The notes under the pieces were generated by a model. That model was not told the origin of the DNA, searched no databases, and saw only the letters and a program-made list of their open reading frames with translations. Below, in pieces: positions 18,335 to 26,015 of a DNA stretch of 64,000 bases. The stretch comes from Spirosoma fluviale (GTDB taxonomy: Bacteria > Bacteroidota > Bacteroidia > Cytophagales > Spirosomataceae). Each line of letters begins with the position of its first letter. Position 1 is the stretch's first letter. The stretch lies in NCBI RefSeq assembly GCF_900230225.1, contig NZ_OCNH01000003.1, positions 620,001 through 684,000 of the forward strand, given 5' to 3'. A program made the translations under genes and the position numbers.

Positions 18335-18976
18335 TTAAGCAGAATAACCCCGTGTTTCGACTTCCTGAACCGTCTCTCCTGTCAGTTCGTCCAGAAACTG
18401 CGTGTGCGTCATGGGTTTTGAGAACATCGGGAAGTTTTTGGCGCAGGCAAAGGCCTGTTCCTCTTCGCTGAGGGTGGCCGTACAGTCGGTTAGGGTAATC
18501 ACCTCGAACCCTTTCTCATAACCGGACCGCATGGTCGACTCCACGCAGCAGTTGGTCAGGAAGCCGCTCAGCGCGATGGTTTCAATGCCTTTACTGCGAA
18601 GGATAAAGTCGAGGTTCGTACTGGCGAAGGCGTCCAAACCGCGTTTGCCTTCCAGGATGATATCGCCGGGTTGAGGGGCCAGCGAGTCGATAATCTCAAC
18701 ACCCCATGAGCCTTTCCGAAACGATTGGCTATCGACTACGCCCTTTAAAATGCCGTACGGATGCTTCGTAATCTCGAAATAACCTTCCTGAAAGCTAATG
18801 GGCGAGTGGATAATGACCGCTCCGGCCTCGCGGGCTTTGGCAACCAGATCGAGGGTATTGTTCAGCATGTTCGATGAGTCCATAACTCCTTTCACGGCAT
18901 CGTGCAGACTACCGCCCGGTGAGGTGAAATCGTTCTGATATTCAATCAGAACAACGGCTGTTTTTTGCGGATTCAT
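18335..18976 (-). CDS. Isochorismatase-family cysteine hydrolase
   Basis: 213 residues, typical for the family. The catalytic triad is visible: Asp in VLIEYQNDFTSPGG, Lys in ILEGKRGLDAFAST, and Cys in SGFLTNCCVESTMR, which also holds the cis-peptide region. No signal peptide, so cytoplasmic. Family members hydrolyse isochorismate, nicotinamide, N-carbamoyl compounds or related amides; the neighbours (GNAT, dipeptide epimerase) do not settle which. A long inverted repeat separates it from the GNAT gene upstream, and a terminator follows it. Confidence 0.92.
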   Translation of the reverse strand: MNPQKTAVVLIEYQNDFTSPGGSLHDAVKGVMDSSNMLNNTLDLVAKAREAGAVIIHSPISFQEGYFEITKHPYGILKGVVDSQSFRKGSWGVEIIDSLAPQPGDIILEGKRGLDAFASTNLDFILRSKGIETIALSGFLTNCCVESTMRSGYEKGFEVITLTDCTATLSEEEQAFACAKNFPMFSKPMTHTQFLDELTGETVQEVETRGYSA

Positions 18977-19037
18977 AGCGTTTTTGGTTTAAGTTGATTA
19001 CGTCCAAAAGCTCGGTAAGCCTGCCGTTTACTCCACT

Positions 19038-19106
19038 TACGTACCCACGGGCTTCAGCCCGTGTTTGTATTGAAGTAAAACACGGGCTGAAGCCCGTGGG
19101 TACGTA
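19038..19106. repeat. Long intergenic inverted repeat, 29-bp arms
   Basis: Perfect arms at 19038-19066 and 19078-19106 with an 11-base loop. Each arm is itself palindromic (ACGGGCT-TC-AGCCCGT), so the unit is a nested palindrome. It lies after the GNAT gene and before the isochorismatase gene, with no T-tract. It resembles REP-type elements more than a terminator. Confidence 0.85.
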
Positions 19107-19115
19107 GATACGCTT

Positions 19116-19670
19116 TTACCAATTCCACACTACCACAATCCAAGTTTCGCCAAGGGCTGAATCGTGAAACTCGTGGATGTTCTCAAAGCCAACCCGGCTA
19201 TGAGCTTTTAACGAACGGGCATTATTCGCCGAAATGTCCGTGATCAGCAGCCGGAAACGGTCGACGTACACATCCCGGTGATGCTGGTACATCCGGTCGA
19301 ACACCCGCTGCCCCCGGTAGCCGTCGGCCACGCAAATCTGCCCCATGACGTAATATGGATATTCACTCAGGGGTTTGTGCTGATACGTGAGCGAGTTGAT
19401 GAGGGCGAAAAGGGGGAGCAGTTCCGGAATGTCGCTGCCAAACTCGGGAAGCATCGTCAGGGCGTAACCGACGACCTTATCGCCGTCTTTGGCAATGATG
19501 CTGGGGGCCGCCTGATTCATGCGGGTCAGTACGGCCGGGTCATGCTCAACCGTGACAAATCCCTGATCGAGTTGCACGTCGATGGGTACATTTTTTCGAA
19601 GATTGGCCTGTTGCAGATCGAGGATACCCTGCACATCGGTGGCCGACTGAACGGTGGTGATGGTCAGCAT
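19116..19670 (-). CDS. GNAT family N-acetyltransferase
   Basis: 184 residues. The acetyl-CoA-binding motif is seen as VMGQICVADGYRGQRVFDRM (family motif V/I-x-x-x-x-R-G-x-G/R-I/V), preceded by KVVGYALTMLPEF and followed by ANNARSLKAHSRVGF. It belongs to the small-molecule or peptide acetyltransferase group; the substrate is not identifiable. It begins 7 bp after the dipeptide epimerase gene ends, so the two are almost certainly co-transcribed and may act on the same pathway, for instance acetylating amino acids or dipeptides. Confidence 0.85.
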   Translation of the reverse strand: MLTITTVQSATDVQGILDLQQANLRKNVPIDVQLDQGFVTVEHDPAVLTRMNQAAPSIIAKDGDKVVGYALTMLPEFGSDIPELLPLFALINSLTYQHKPLSEYPYYVMGQICVADGYRGQRVFDRMYQHHRDVYVDRFRLLITDISANNARSLKAHSRVGFENIHEFHDSALGETWIVVVWNW

Positions 19671-19677
19671 GAAAGCG

Positions 19678-20778
19678 TCAGGAAATGGTTTTGCACGGTA
19701 ATTTTGCCAGAAAAGCGGAGTCTATTTCGGCTCCGATTCCCGGCGCGTCGGGCAGTTCGATCTGGTAGCCGTTGTACGTGATACCGCCGTATACCGGATC
19801 GTCGGCATGTTCAAAACAGGCATCCAGGTCGTAGAAACGAATATTTTGGCGGGCCGTGGCAAAATGGGCGTTGGCCGTCAGCGCCAGCCTCGACTCCGAC
19901 ATACACCCAATCATACACGGAATTCCGGCGGCTTCGCCAATGGCGTTTATCTTGAGCGCGTCGAAAATGCCGCCACTTTTGGAGAGCTTGATATTGAAAT
20001 AATCGACCGCTTCCTCCCGCACCAACCGGATGGCATCGACCGAGTCGAACAGGCTTTCGTCGGCCATGATGGGTACGGTCGTTTTCTGCCGAATCTGCCG
20101 CAATCCGGCAATGTCGTGCCGTTTGATGGGCTGCTCGCAATACTGCACGTTCCAGTCGCCGATGGCGCGTAACACGCCGGTCGCCGTTACCACATCCCAG
20201 CCCTGGTTGGCATCGGTACGGATGGGTATGGCATCGCCAATGGCGTCGCGGATGGCTTTTATACGGGCAATGTCGTCGCGGAGGTTGGTGCCCAATTTAA
20301 CTTTAATGGCTTCCGCTCCCTTCTCCTGAATCCGTAGCGCATCTTCCACCATACGTTCCGGCGTGTTGATGTAGATGGTTTCGTCGGTTACGAGCGTCTT
20401 CCTGGAGCCCCCCAGAAACTGGTAGAGCGGCATCCGGGCCGTTTTGGCGGCAAGGTCATACAACGCCATGTCGAAGGCCGAGCGGGTGGTGGGGTGACCG
20501 GGCAGGTAGCGGGTAATGGCCGTCAGGCAACCCTCAATATCGAGCGGGTCACGCCCGATCAGGAGCCTGGCCATATCATCGGCAGCGGCCAGTGAAGACG
20601 CCTGCGTTTCGCCAACGATCATCCAGAAGGGAGAGCCTTCGCCCCAGCCCGTAATGCTTTCGTCGGTCTGTATCTCGACCAGAATATTCCGGGCGTTCTC
20701 GATGGTGCCGAGCGAGATGGCAATGGGTGCTTTAAGCGGAATGTCGTACTGGTAAAGGGAAATTTGGGTGATTTTCAT
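19678..20778 (-). CDS. Dipeptide epimerase (L-Ala-D/L-Glu epimerase-like, enolase superfamily)
   Basis: 366 residues, full length. The muconate-lactonizing subgroup of the enolase superfamily is recognised by the K159-V-K161 base motif (AIKVKLGT), metal ligands D189 (IRTDANQGW), E215 (YCEQPIKRHD) and D240 (IMADESLFD), and the second base K264 (FNIKLSKSGG). Dipeptide epimerases of this type invert the second residue of peptides such as L-Ala-L-Glu, often for murein peptide recycling. The exact dipeptide cannot be told from the sequence. Cytoplasmic. Its partner gene encodes a GNAT acetyltransferase. Confidence 0.88.
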   Translation of the reverse strand: MKITQISLYQYDIPLKAPIAISLGTIENARNILVEIQTDESITGWGEGSPFWMIVGETQASSLAAADDMARLLIGRDPLDIEGCLTAITRYLPGHPTTRSAFDMALYDLAAKTARMPLYQFLGGSRKTLVTDETIYINTPERMVEDALRIQEKGAEAIKVKLGTNLRDDIARIKAIRDAIGDAIPIRTDANQGWDVVTATGVLRAIGDWNVQYCEQPIKRHDIAGLRQIRQKTTVPIMADESLFDSVDAIRLVREEAVDYFNIKLSKSGGIFDALKINAIGEAAGIPCMIGCMSESRLALTANAHFATARQNIRFYDLDACFEHADDPVYGGITYNGYQIELPDAPGIGAEIDSAFLAKLPCKTIS

Positions 20779-20780
20779 TT

Positions 20781-20854
20781 AATGTCTGGGCCAAGCTCCA
20801 GCTTGGCCATATGAATTTTTATCATGGGCCAAGCTGGAGCTTGGCCCAGACATT
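20781..20854. repeat. Long intergenic inverted repeat, 28-bp arms
   Basis: Perfect arms at 20781-20808 and 20827-20854 with an 18-base spacer. Each arm contains an inner palindrome, CCAAGCT-CC-AGCTTGG. The right arm runs into the stop codon of the amidohydrolase gene and the left arm lies just upstream of the epimerase start. No T-tract. Confidence 0.85.
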
Positions 20855-21980
20855 ATTTTGGAAACTGGCTCTTGTCCAGACCTGGCACGATCCGAAGCGC
20901 GTTTTTGTAATACACTTTTTTCAGGATTTCGTCCGGCAATCCCATGCCGTACATCCGCCAGAAAGCGTGGTACTTTTTGTGGTAGGGGAAATACTCGTCA
21001 TCGCTTTCAAGAACGCGGAAATAGGTGGCGTATTCGGACGGTACCCAGCTGTCTTTCCCGAACAGAATCCGGTCCTGGTATTTCTCGAAGAATTTCCGGC
21101 TGGCGCGTGGCTGGCGGCCCAGTTCGGCAATGACGGCCCCAATCTCAACGTTCATATTCGGGAAAACCGTCATCAGGCTGTCGAGTTTGTTCAGGTCGTT
21201 AGGGTACCAGCCCATGTGAGCGGCAATAAAGGTGGTTTTGGGATGCTTCCGAAAGACATTATGCTGCTCGGCAATGAGCTGTTCCCAGGGGACGGGGTCG
21301 TTGGGTGACCGTCGACGACCGCCGTGTAATTTGAGTTCGAGCCAGCGTTCGTTGTAGCGGTCCATCGGGTCCCAGAACGACTTGGGGTCGGCGGTATGAA
21401 TCAGCACGGGAACGCCCAGTTCGCCACATTTGGCCCAGATCGGGTCAAGTCGCGGATCATCGACTCGCACGCGTTGCCCTGATTCATCTTTGTTGTTGAG
21501 GCCCAGGTTCTTGAAGATCTTGAGGCCACGGGCACCTTTTTTTACGTCTTCTTCGAGTAATTTAACGGCATCTTCCGTCCAGCCTTTCCGGCCAATCTCG
21601 TCGAAGTTAAGGTTGGTGAACATCGCCAGTCGTTTGGGGGCCGCTTTGGCCGCATTCGCCATCGCATTATCGAAAAACTGCGTTCCCTGCGCCACGCTGC
21701 CCCAGCCCCGACCGCTGAGGTTGATCATGATGCCCATGTTGAGGCTGTCCATTTGGACCAGGAGTGGCTTCAGGTTCGCCTTGTCCATATCCCACTGGTG
21801 ATTGTGGACATCGATAAACGGGTATTTCGAGCGGGTCAACTTATGCTCTGGCACTTTCAGGGTCGAAACGGGGTCATATTCTTCGAAGCCCAGCGGCAGG
21901 TCGGGTTGAGCTGGTTTGGACTGCCCATAGGCAACTAAGCCAGCCAACAGAAAGGCGGGAAGGTAAATCAATGACTTCAT
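20853..21980 (-). CDS. Secreted amidohydrolase-2 family metal-dependent hydrolase
   Basis: 375 residues: signal peptide (MKSLIYLPAFLLAGLVAYGQ), then a TIM-barrel hydrolase starting with the metal-binding PFIDVHNHQWD (H59, H61), followed by GVPVLIHTADP, FIAAHMGWYPND and DRILFGKDSW, which supply further metal or catalytic residues. The same superfamily contains ACMSD-type decarboxylases, so decarboxylation of an aromatic acid is also possible. Export by signal peptide is common for Bacteroidota members. The stop codon lies inside a long inverted repeat. It follows ispF by 33 bp. Confidence 0.88.
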   Translation of the reverse strand: MKSLIYLPAFLLAGLVAYGQSKPAQPDLPLGFEEYDPVSTLKVPEHKLTRSKYPFIDVHNHQWDMDKANLKPLLVQMDSLNMGIMINLSGRGWGSVAQGTQFFDNAMANAAKAAPKRLAMFTNLNFDEIGRKGWTEDAVKLLEEDVKKGARGLKIFKNLGLNNKDESGQRVRVDDPRLDPIWAKCGELGVPVLIHTADPKSFWDPMDRYNERWLELKLHGGRRRSPNDPVPWEQLIAEQHNVFRKHPKTTFIAAHMGWYPNDLNKLDSLMTVFPNMNVEIGAVIAELGRQPRASRKFFEKYQDRILFGKDSWVPSEYATYFRVLESDDEYFPYHKKYHAFWRMYGMGLPDEILKKVYYKNALRIVPGLDKSQFPK

Positions 21981-22013
21981 AGACGAATTGTCGTTGACAG
22001 GTTGTGATTAAAA

Positions 22014-22493
22014 CTAATCCTTAAAGATAAGCGCCACACAATGAGCCGCAATACCTTCGCCCCGGCCAACAAAGCCAATGTGTTCGGAGGTGGTGGCTTT
22101 GATCGAAATATCTTCTTCGGGAATGGCCATTACCACCGCCAGGCAGGCTTTCATGGCGGGGATGTGTGGATTGAGCTTCGGCTCCTGCAACACCACTGTC
22201 ACATCGACGTTGGAAATTTCGTAGCCTGCTTCCCGCACCATCCGCAGTACTTCGGCCAGCAGGAGTTTACTGTCGACGCCTTTCCAGCGCGGGTCTTTAT
22301 CCGAAAAATGGTAGCCGATGTTTCGCATGTTGGCAGCACCCAGCAGGGCATCGCAGAGCACGTGGCATACCACATCGGCGTCGGAATGGCCCACCGGGCC
22401 GAATGTACTTGGAATCTGGATGCCACCCAGCCAAAAGACGCGGCCCTCTTCCAGCCGGTGTACGTCGTATCCCTGTCCTACTCGTATTTTCAT
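22014..22493 (-). CDS. ispF: 2-C-methyl-D-erythritol 2,4-cyclodiphosphate synthase
   Basis: 159 residues, the normal size. IspF converts CDP-ME 2-phosphate to ME-cPP in the MEP isoprenoid pathway (cytoplasm, trimer). Zinc ligands D10 and H12 in GQGYDVHRL and H44 in SDADVVCHVL are visible, as are the nucleotide-binding KATTSEHIGFVGRGEGIAA block and GHSDAD. The ATG overlaps, as ATGA, the stop codon of the restored reading frame of the HEPN gene upstream, so ispF was probably translationally coupled to that gene before its frameshift. An essential gene for organisms using the MEP route. Confidence 0.97.
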   Translation of the reverse strand: MKIRVGQGYDVHRLEEGRVFWLGGIQIPSTFGPVGHSDADVVCHVLCDALLGAANMRNIGYHFSDKDPRWKGVDSKLLLAEVLRMVREAGYEISNVDVTVVLQEPKLNPHIPAMKACLAVVMAIPEEDISIKATTSEHIGFVGRGEGIAAHCVALIFKD

Positions 22494-22573
22494 GAAGTAA
22501 ATCCGTTTTCGCGGAGGTAAGCTTCGACTTGAAGCAGAAATTCGGAAGCTATGTCAATAGCTTTGCGAGTATA
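22490..22573 (-). pseudogene. Displaced C-terminal coding end of the HEPN gene
   Basis: In a different frame from the current HEPN stop, the sequence reads KYTRKAIDIASEFLLQVEAY then LRENGFTS and stop. That is a normal HEPN C-terminal helix, ending in TGA that overlaps the ispF ATG by four bases. One added A in the A5 run (T5 on the plus strand, 22574-22578) would join it to the upstream part. Confidence 0.75.
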
Positions 22574-22878
22574 TTTTTCGAAATATCTTCATCTGGATCA
22601 TACTCACCTGTTTGGCGTAACTCAAATAATTCGTTTAGGAATGTTGAGTCTTGTTTAACAAATGGGCCTTCCTTTACGAAGTGGGCGCTGAATAGCCCAC
22701 GTGCGGCAGCATGCGATTTAGTTATGATACCTTTTGTGGCTAGTAAGGCGCGAACCGCATCAAAGTAAGCATAGTAAGCTCTGCCACAAGTACCCCGAAA
22801 TTTCTCATTTTGGTAAAGAATAATTGCTTCTTCCGAACAATCTTGTGCAATCAGAATATAACTCCCAACTGTGCTCAT
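22549..22878 (-). CDS. HEPN domain protein, C-terminus frameshifted
   Basis: As read, 109 residues: IAQDCSEEAIILYQNEKFRG and YYAYFDAVRALLATKGI form the four-helix HEPN core, and ELRQTGEYDPDED is the R-x-x-x-(E/D)-Y block of PF05168-type members. The last six or so residues (ILAKLLT) do not fit; the proper C-terminal helix follows in another frame (22490-22573). Its start overlaps the nucleotidyltransferase gene by ATGA. HEPN/MNT pairs act as toxin/antitoxin systems or housekeeping nucleotide-binding partners: HEPN is often an RNase, and the MNT partner can AMPylate it. Loss of the last helix may inactivate it. Confidence 0.82.
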   Translation of the reverse strand: MSTVGSYILIAQDCSEEAIILYQNEKFRGTCGRAYYAYFDAVRALLATKGIITKSHAAARGLFSAHFVKEGPFVKQDSTFLNELFELRQTGEYDPDEDISKNILAKLLT

Positions 22879-23228
22879 ATCGTTTTACCTTCCCGACGTA
22901 CGTTATGATAGAAAAGCAGATCTGATGAGAGGTACTTTCTTATTGACGTCGGTTTGAAAGAAACAAATACATTGAATTTGTCTGTCAGATCGCTGGCCGT
23001 TCCTCCAAAAAACCAAATCTCCCTCCCCGCTTTCACCTCTTCGTCAGTCAGCACCACCATATAATCGACATCCGACTCGGGCTGGAAATCACCCCTGGAA
23101 TATGACCCGAACAAAATCACCTGGGCAAGCCGCTCGCCGTACAGCTCGGTAAGTGCCTGCTTTACTTCCTGCGATAACGCCTGAAGCTCATCGGGAGAAA
23201 GTGCTTTGGGTTGATAGGTCGTTTCCAT
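22875..23228 (-). CDS. MNT-type nucleotidyltransferase (HEPN partner)
   Basis: 117 residues with the minimal nucleotidyltransferase signature GSYSRGDFQPESDVDYMVV: G-S-x-x-R-G followed by D-x-D metal ligands, around residues 42-60. It is the antitoxin-like half of HEPN/MNT pairs and can transfer AMP to a Tyr of its HEPN partner. It begins 18 bp after the M16 peptidase gene ends and overlaps the HEPN start by 4 bp, so M16, MNT, HEPN, ispF and probably the amidohydrolase form one minus-strand operon. Confidence 0.88.
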   Translation of the reverse strand: METTYQPKALSPDELQALSQEVKQALTELYGERLAQVILFGSYSRGDFQPESDVDYMVVLTDEEVKAGREIWFFGGTASDLTDKFNVFVSFKPTSIRKYLSSDLLFYHNVRREGKTI

Positions 23229-23246
23229 GATGATTTTTCGGCTTGA

Positions 23247-24488
23247 TCAGGCTTCTGCCTGCCGGTAATAGAGTGTCGAACAGTTGTCTTTCCGGAGTAC
23301 CTGACGGGCCATTTTCTGAATCGAATCCGGCGTGACGGCCTGAATCTGTTCGGCTTCCTGATTCACAAAATCCGGATCGCCCGCGTTGGCTGCGTAGGCG
23401 AGATTCATGGCGCGGTTCAGCAACTCAACTTCCGAGAAGGCGAGCGTCGCTTCAGCCTGATTTTTTACCTTCGCCAGTTCATCTGCCGGTACGGCCTGAT
23501 CGATGAACTCCTGTACCACCGATTCCACGGCGGCATCGGCTTCTTCCAGCGAAACGCCTTTGTTAAGATTACCCTGAATAACCAGCAGGCCGGGGTCGAC
23601 GGAAGCGGTAATATAAGCGTTGATGCTGCTGAATAGCGGATTCGTCCGGAGTAATTGCTGATACAGACGCGACGATTTGCTGCGGCCCAGAATATCGCCC
23701 ATCAGATCGGCCGAATAGAAATCGGTGTCGAATCGGCCCGGCATGTGGTAGGCTTTATACAGGCCGTTCAGCGGTACTTTGGCCGATGTTTCCAGCTTGC
23801 GGGCCTCTGTTTGGGTTGGCTCTGCCGGAAGTTGACGAACATACGGATCACCAGCCTCAATAGAAGCGAACCACTTGGCGCACAACTGCTTCACCTGCTC
23901 AACGGTAACGTTGCCGGCTACGACCAGAATGGCGTTGTTGGGCAGATAATATTTGAAGAAAAATGATTTCACATCGTCCAGCGTAGCGTTTTCGATGTGA
24001 CTGATATCCTTGCCAATGGTTGCCCAGCGGTAAGGGTGTTGCTGGTAGGCCAGCGGCCGGAGTTTCAGCCAGACATCGCCGTAGGGCTGGTTCAGATACC
24101 GCTGCTTGAACTCTTCGATGACCACTTTCTGCTGAACGTCCAACACCTGCGGGTCGAAGGAAAGGCCCAGCATCCGGTCCGATTCTAGCCAGAAGGCCGT
24201 TTCCAGATTAGCCGCCGGAAGGGTAATGTAATAGTTGGTAATGTCGGGGCTGGTGAACGCATTATTTTCGCCCCCCACTTTTTGCAGGGGTTCGTCGTAG
24301 CTGGGAATGTGCCGCGACCCACCAAACATCAGGTGTTCGAAGAGGTGCGCAAAGCCTGTTTTGGCTGGGTCTTCATCGCGGGAGCCTACATTATACAATA
24401 TATTAACGGCCGCCATAGGGGTCGATTCGTCTTCATGAACGAATACCTGAAGGCCATTATCTAATACAAATTTTTCGTAATGAATCAT
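23247..24488 (-). CDS. M16 family zinc metallopeptidase
   Basis: 413 residues, one-chain form of the pitrilysin/processing-peptidase family. The inverted zinc motif HxxEH is present as HLFEH (H48, E51, H52), with the third ligand region in VVIEEFKQRYLNQPYGD. No signal peptide is evident, so likely cytoplasmic or membrane-associated. M16B enzymes of this size often act as dimers or with a catalytically dead partner; none is adjacent. Substrates are peptides. It is the first gene of the operon with MNT, HEPN and ispF. Confidence 0.92.
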   Translation of the reverse strand: MIHYEKFVLDNGLQVFVHEDESTPMAAVNILYNVGSRDEDPAKTGFAHLFEHLMFGGSRHIPSYDEPLQKVGGENNAFTSPDITNYYITLPAANLETAFWLESDRMLGLSFDPQVLDVQQKVVIEEFKQRYLNQPYGDVWLKLRPLAYQQHPYRWATIGKDISHIENATLDDVKSFFFKYYLPNNAILVVAGNVTVEQVKQLCAKWFASIEAGDPYVRQLPAEPTQTEARKLETSAKVPLNGLYKAYHMPGRFDTDFYSADLMGDILGRSKSSRLYQQLLRTNPLFSSINAYITASVDPGLLVIQGNLNKGVSLEEADAAVESVVQEFIDQAVPADELAKVKNQAEATLAFSEVELLNRAMNLAYAANAGDPDFVNQEAEQIQAVTPDSIQKMARQVLRKDNCSTLYYRQAEA

Positions 24489-24587
24489 CGAAAAGCGGTT
24501 CCTTGTAGTCTTATCTACGTACTACGTATTGAACAAAAGTAAGGTTCTGGGCGTATAGAATCAAACGACGTAATTTCATCAAACACT

Positions 24588-25706
24588 TTGTCCATTCTAA
24601 AAAATACGCTTCTCCTTTTAAGCAGTCTGGTCCTTTCCCTTACGGCTCCGGCGCAGGTGCTGACCGATCCGGCCATTCAGCAAACGGTTCAGAAAACGCT
24701 CGACAACATTTATAATCTCGATTTTGCCGAAGCGGATGTGCAGATCCGGCAACTCCAGAGTCGTTTTCCGCAGCACCCGATCGGGCCTATTTTGCGGGCT
24801 ACCGAACTGGAGTTACGCTACCTGCCGATTTATGAAAACAAGGCGGCTTCGGCCCAGTTTACGCAGGCCGTCGATCAGGGGCTGGCGCTGGCAAAAAAAA
24901 TGCTTGAGAAAGACGAGAACGACCCAGAAGGTGTGTTTTTCGCTCTGACGGCGCACAGCTACATGGCTTCACTTTATCACAATAAAAACGAATTGCTGAA
25001 AGCCGTCGGCGAGTCGAAAAAGGCGTATAACTACCTTCGGGATGGGTTTGTACTGATGAATAAGAATCCTGATTTCTACTTCACAACCGGGCTTTATAAC
25101 TACTACATAGAACGCTACCCGATGGATCATTCCATTGTAAAGCCGTTTCTGGTTTTCTTTGAGTCCGGCGATATGGCGAAAGGATTACAACAGATGGATG
25201 TAGCTGCTAAAAAAGCGGTGTTCATGCGTCCGGTAGCCAATTACTATTTGGCGCATGTTTTATTGAAACATGAGATGAGCCCCGGTCGGGCGGTGGGTTA
25301 TGCCAAATTCCTGGCCGATAAATACCCGAACAATCCCTTGTTTGGGATGCTTGGGGCCGAATCACTCCTGCTGGTGGGCCGATACGCCGAAGCTCGCCCG
25401 TATGTGCAGCGGTTAAAGCATTCACCAAATAAGCTGGTTCCCATGGCTGTCCATACCTTCACTGGAATGCTGGCTGAGTATGCGGATAAAAACGATAAAG
25501 AAGCGGCTGAAGCCTACGAAATGGCCCTTCGGCTGCCGTTCAACGAGCCGTACACCAAAGAGTACCATGCCTTTGCCTATGCCGGTCTGGCACGGATTGC
25601 CGCCCGCAGCAACGATAAGAACCGGGCTAGGATCTACTACCGGAAAGCACTTACCATAGCCCAGTACAAAGCCCTGATCCGCGAAGCGAAAGCGTACAAA
25701 GGATAG
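24588..25706 (+). CDS. Secreted TPR-like protein
   Basis: 372 residues from a TTG start, chosen because it gives the signal peptide MSILKNTLLLLSSLVLSLTAPAQ; no closer ATG exists. The rest is helical repeats: LYHNKNELLKAVGESKKAY, LLLVGRYAEARPYVQRLKH, YADKNDKEAAEAYEMALRL, ARSNDKNRARIYYRKALTIA, typical TPR A/B helix pairs. It is probably periplasmic and binds proteins or assembles complexes; no enzymatic domain. Divergent from the M16 gene. A moderate hairpin follows at 25771-25809. Confidence 0.8.
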   Translation: MSILKNTLLLLSSLVLSLTAPAQVLTDPAIQQTVQKTLDNIYNLDFAEADVQIRQLQSRFPQHPIGPILRATELELRYLPIYENKAASAQFTQAVDQGLALAKKMLEKDENDPEGVFFALTAHSYMASLYHNKNELLKAVGESKKAYNYLRDGFVLMNKNPDFYFTTGLYNYYIERYPMDHSIVKPFLVFFESGDMAKGLQQMDVAAKKAVFMRPVANYYLAHVLLKHEMSPGRAVGYAKFLADKYPNNPLFGMLGAESLLLVGRYAEARPYVQRLKHSPNKLVPMAVHTFTGMLAEYADKNDKEAAEAYEMALRLPFNEPYTKEYHAFAYAGLARIAARSNDKNRARIYYRKALTIAQYKALIREAKAYKG

Positions 25707-26015
25707 ATTCAGGAGTTCATATCTGTACGGATTAAACCGGAAATCAAGCGATATAACATTACCGTAATGTAGCAGGTCCATCAGCTCAACAAAGTCTGGT
25801 GGACCTGTTCTTGTAATATGGGTATCGTATAGGGAGTTTCCTGCCTAAAAGTGCGTTTTCTGCTCATTAAGCGCCTTTTATGGGACGTATGTACTCAATA
25901 AAGGTATAAGTGTGACGATAGGTGAGTATTTTAAATTTTTTTTATGCTTATCCCCTAAGTTGAAAAAATTAATTAATAGAAGGATTTTTGCGCTCACATA
26001 TTAACTACCAACACT
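25707..26015. other. Intergenic stretch between the TPR gene and SusC
   Basis: 309 bp without a gene. Near the left it holds an imperfect hairpin (25771-25783 with 25797-25809, AGCAGGTCCA/TGGACCTGTT) that may end the TPR transcript. The right half is AT-rich with the possible SusC promoter (25960-25990). Confidence 0.6.
25960..25990 (+). promoter_or_regulatory. Possible Bacteroidota promoter of the SusC/SusD pair
   Basis: TTG (25960-25962) and GATTTTTG (25983-25990) fit the -33/-7 pattern TTTG/TAnnTTTG with about 20 bases between and one mismatch in the -7 box. It lies 26 bp before the SusC ATG. Confidence 0.4.

Noticed and set aside
19038..19106. Rho-independent terminator at the long inverted repeat
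   Set aside because: Strong stem but no T-tract on either strand; classed as a repeat element.
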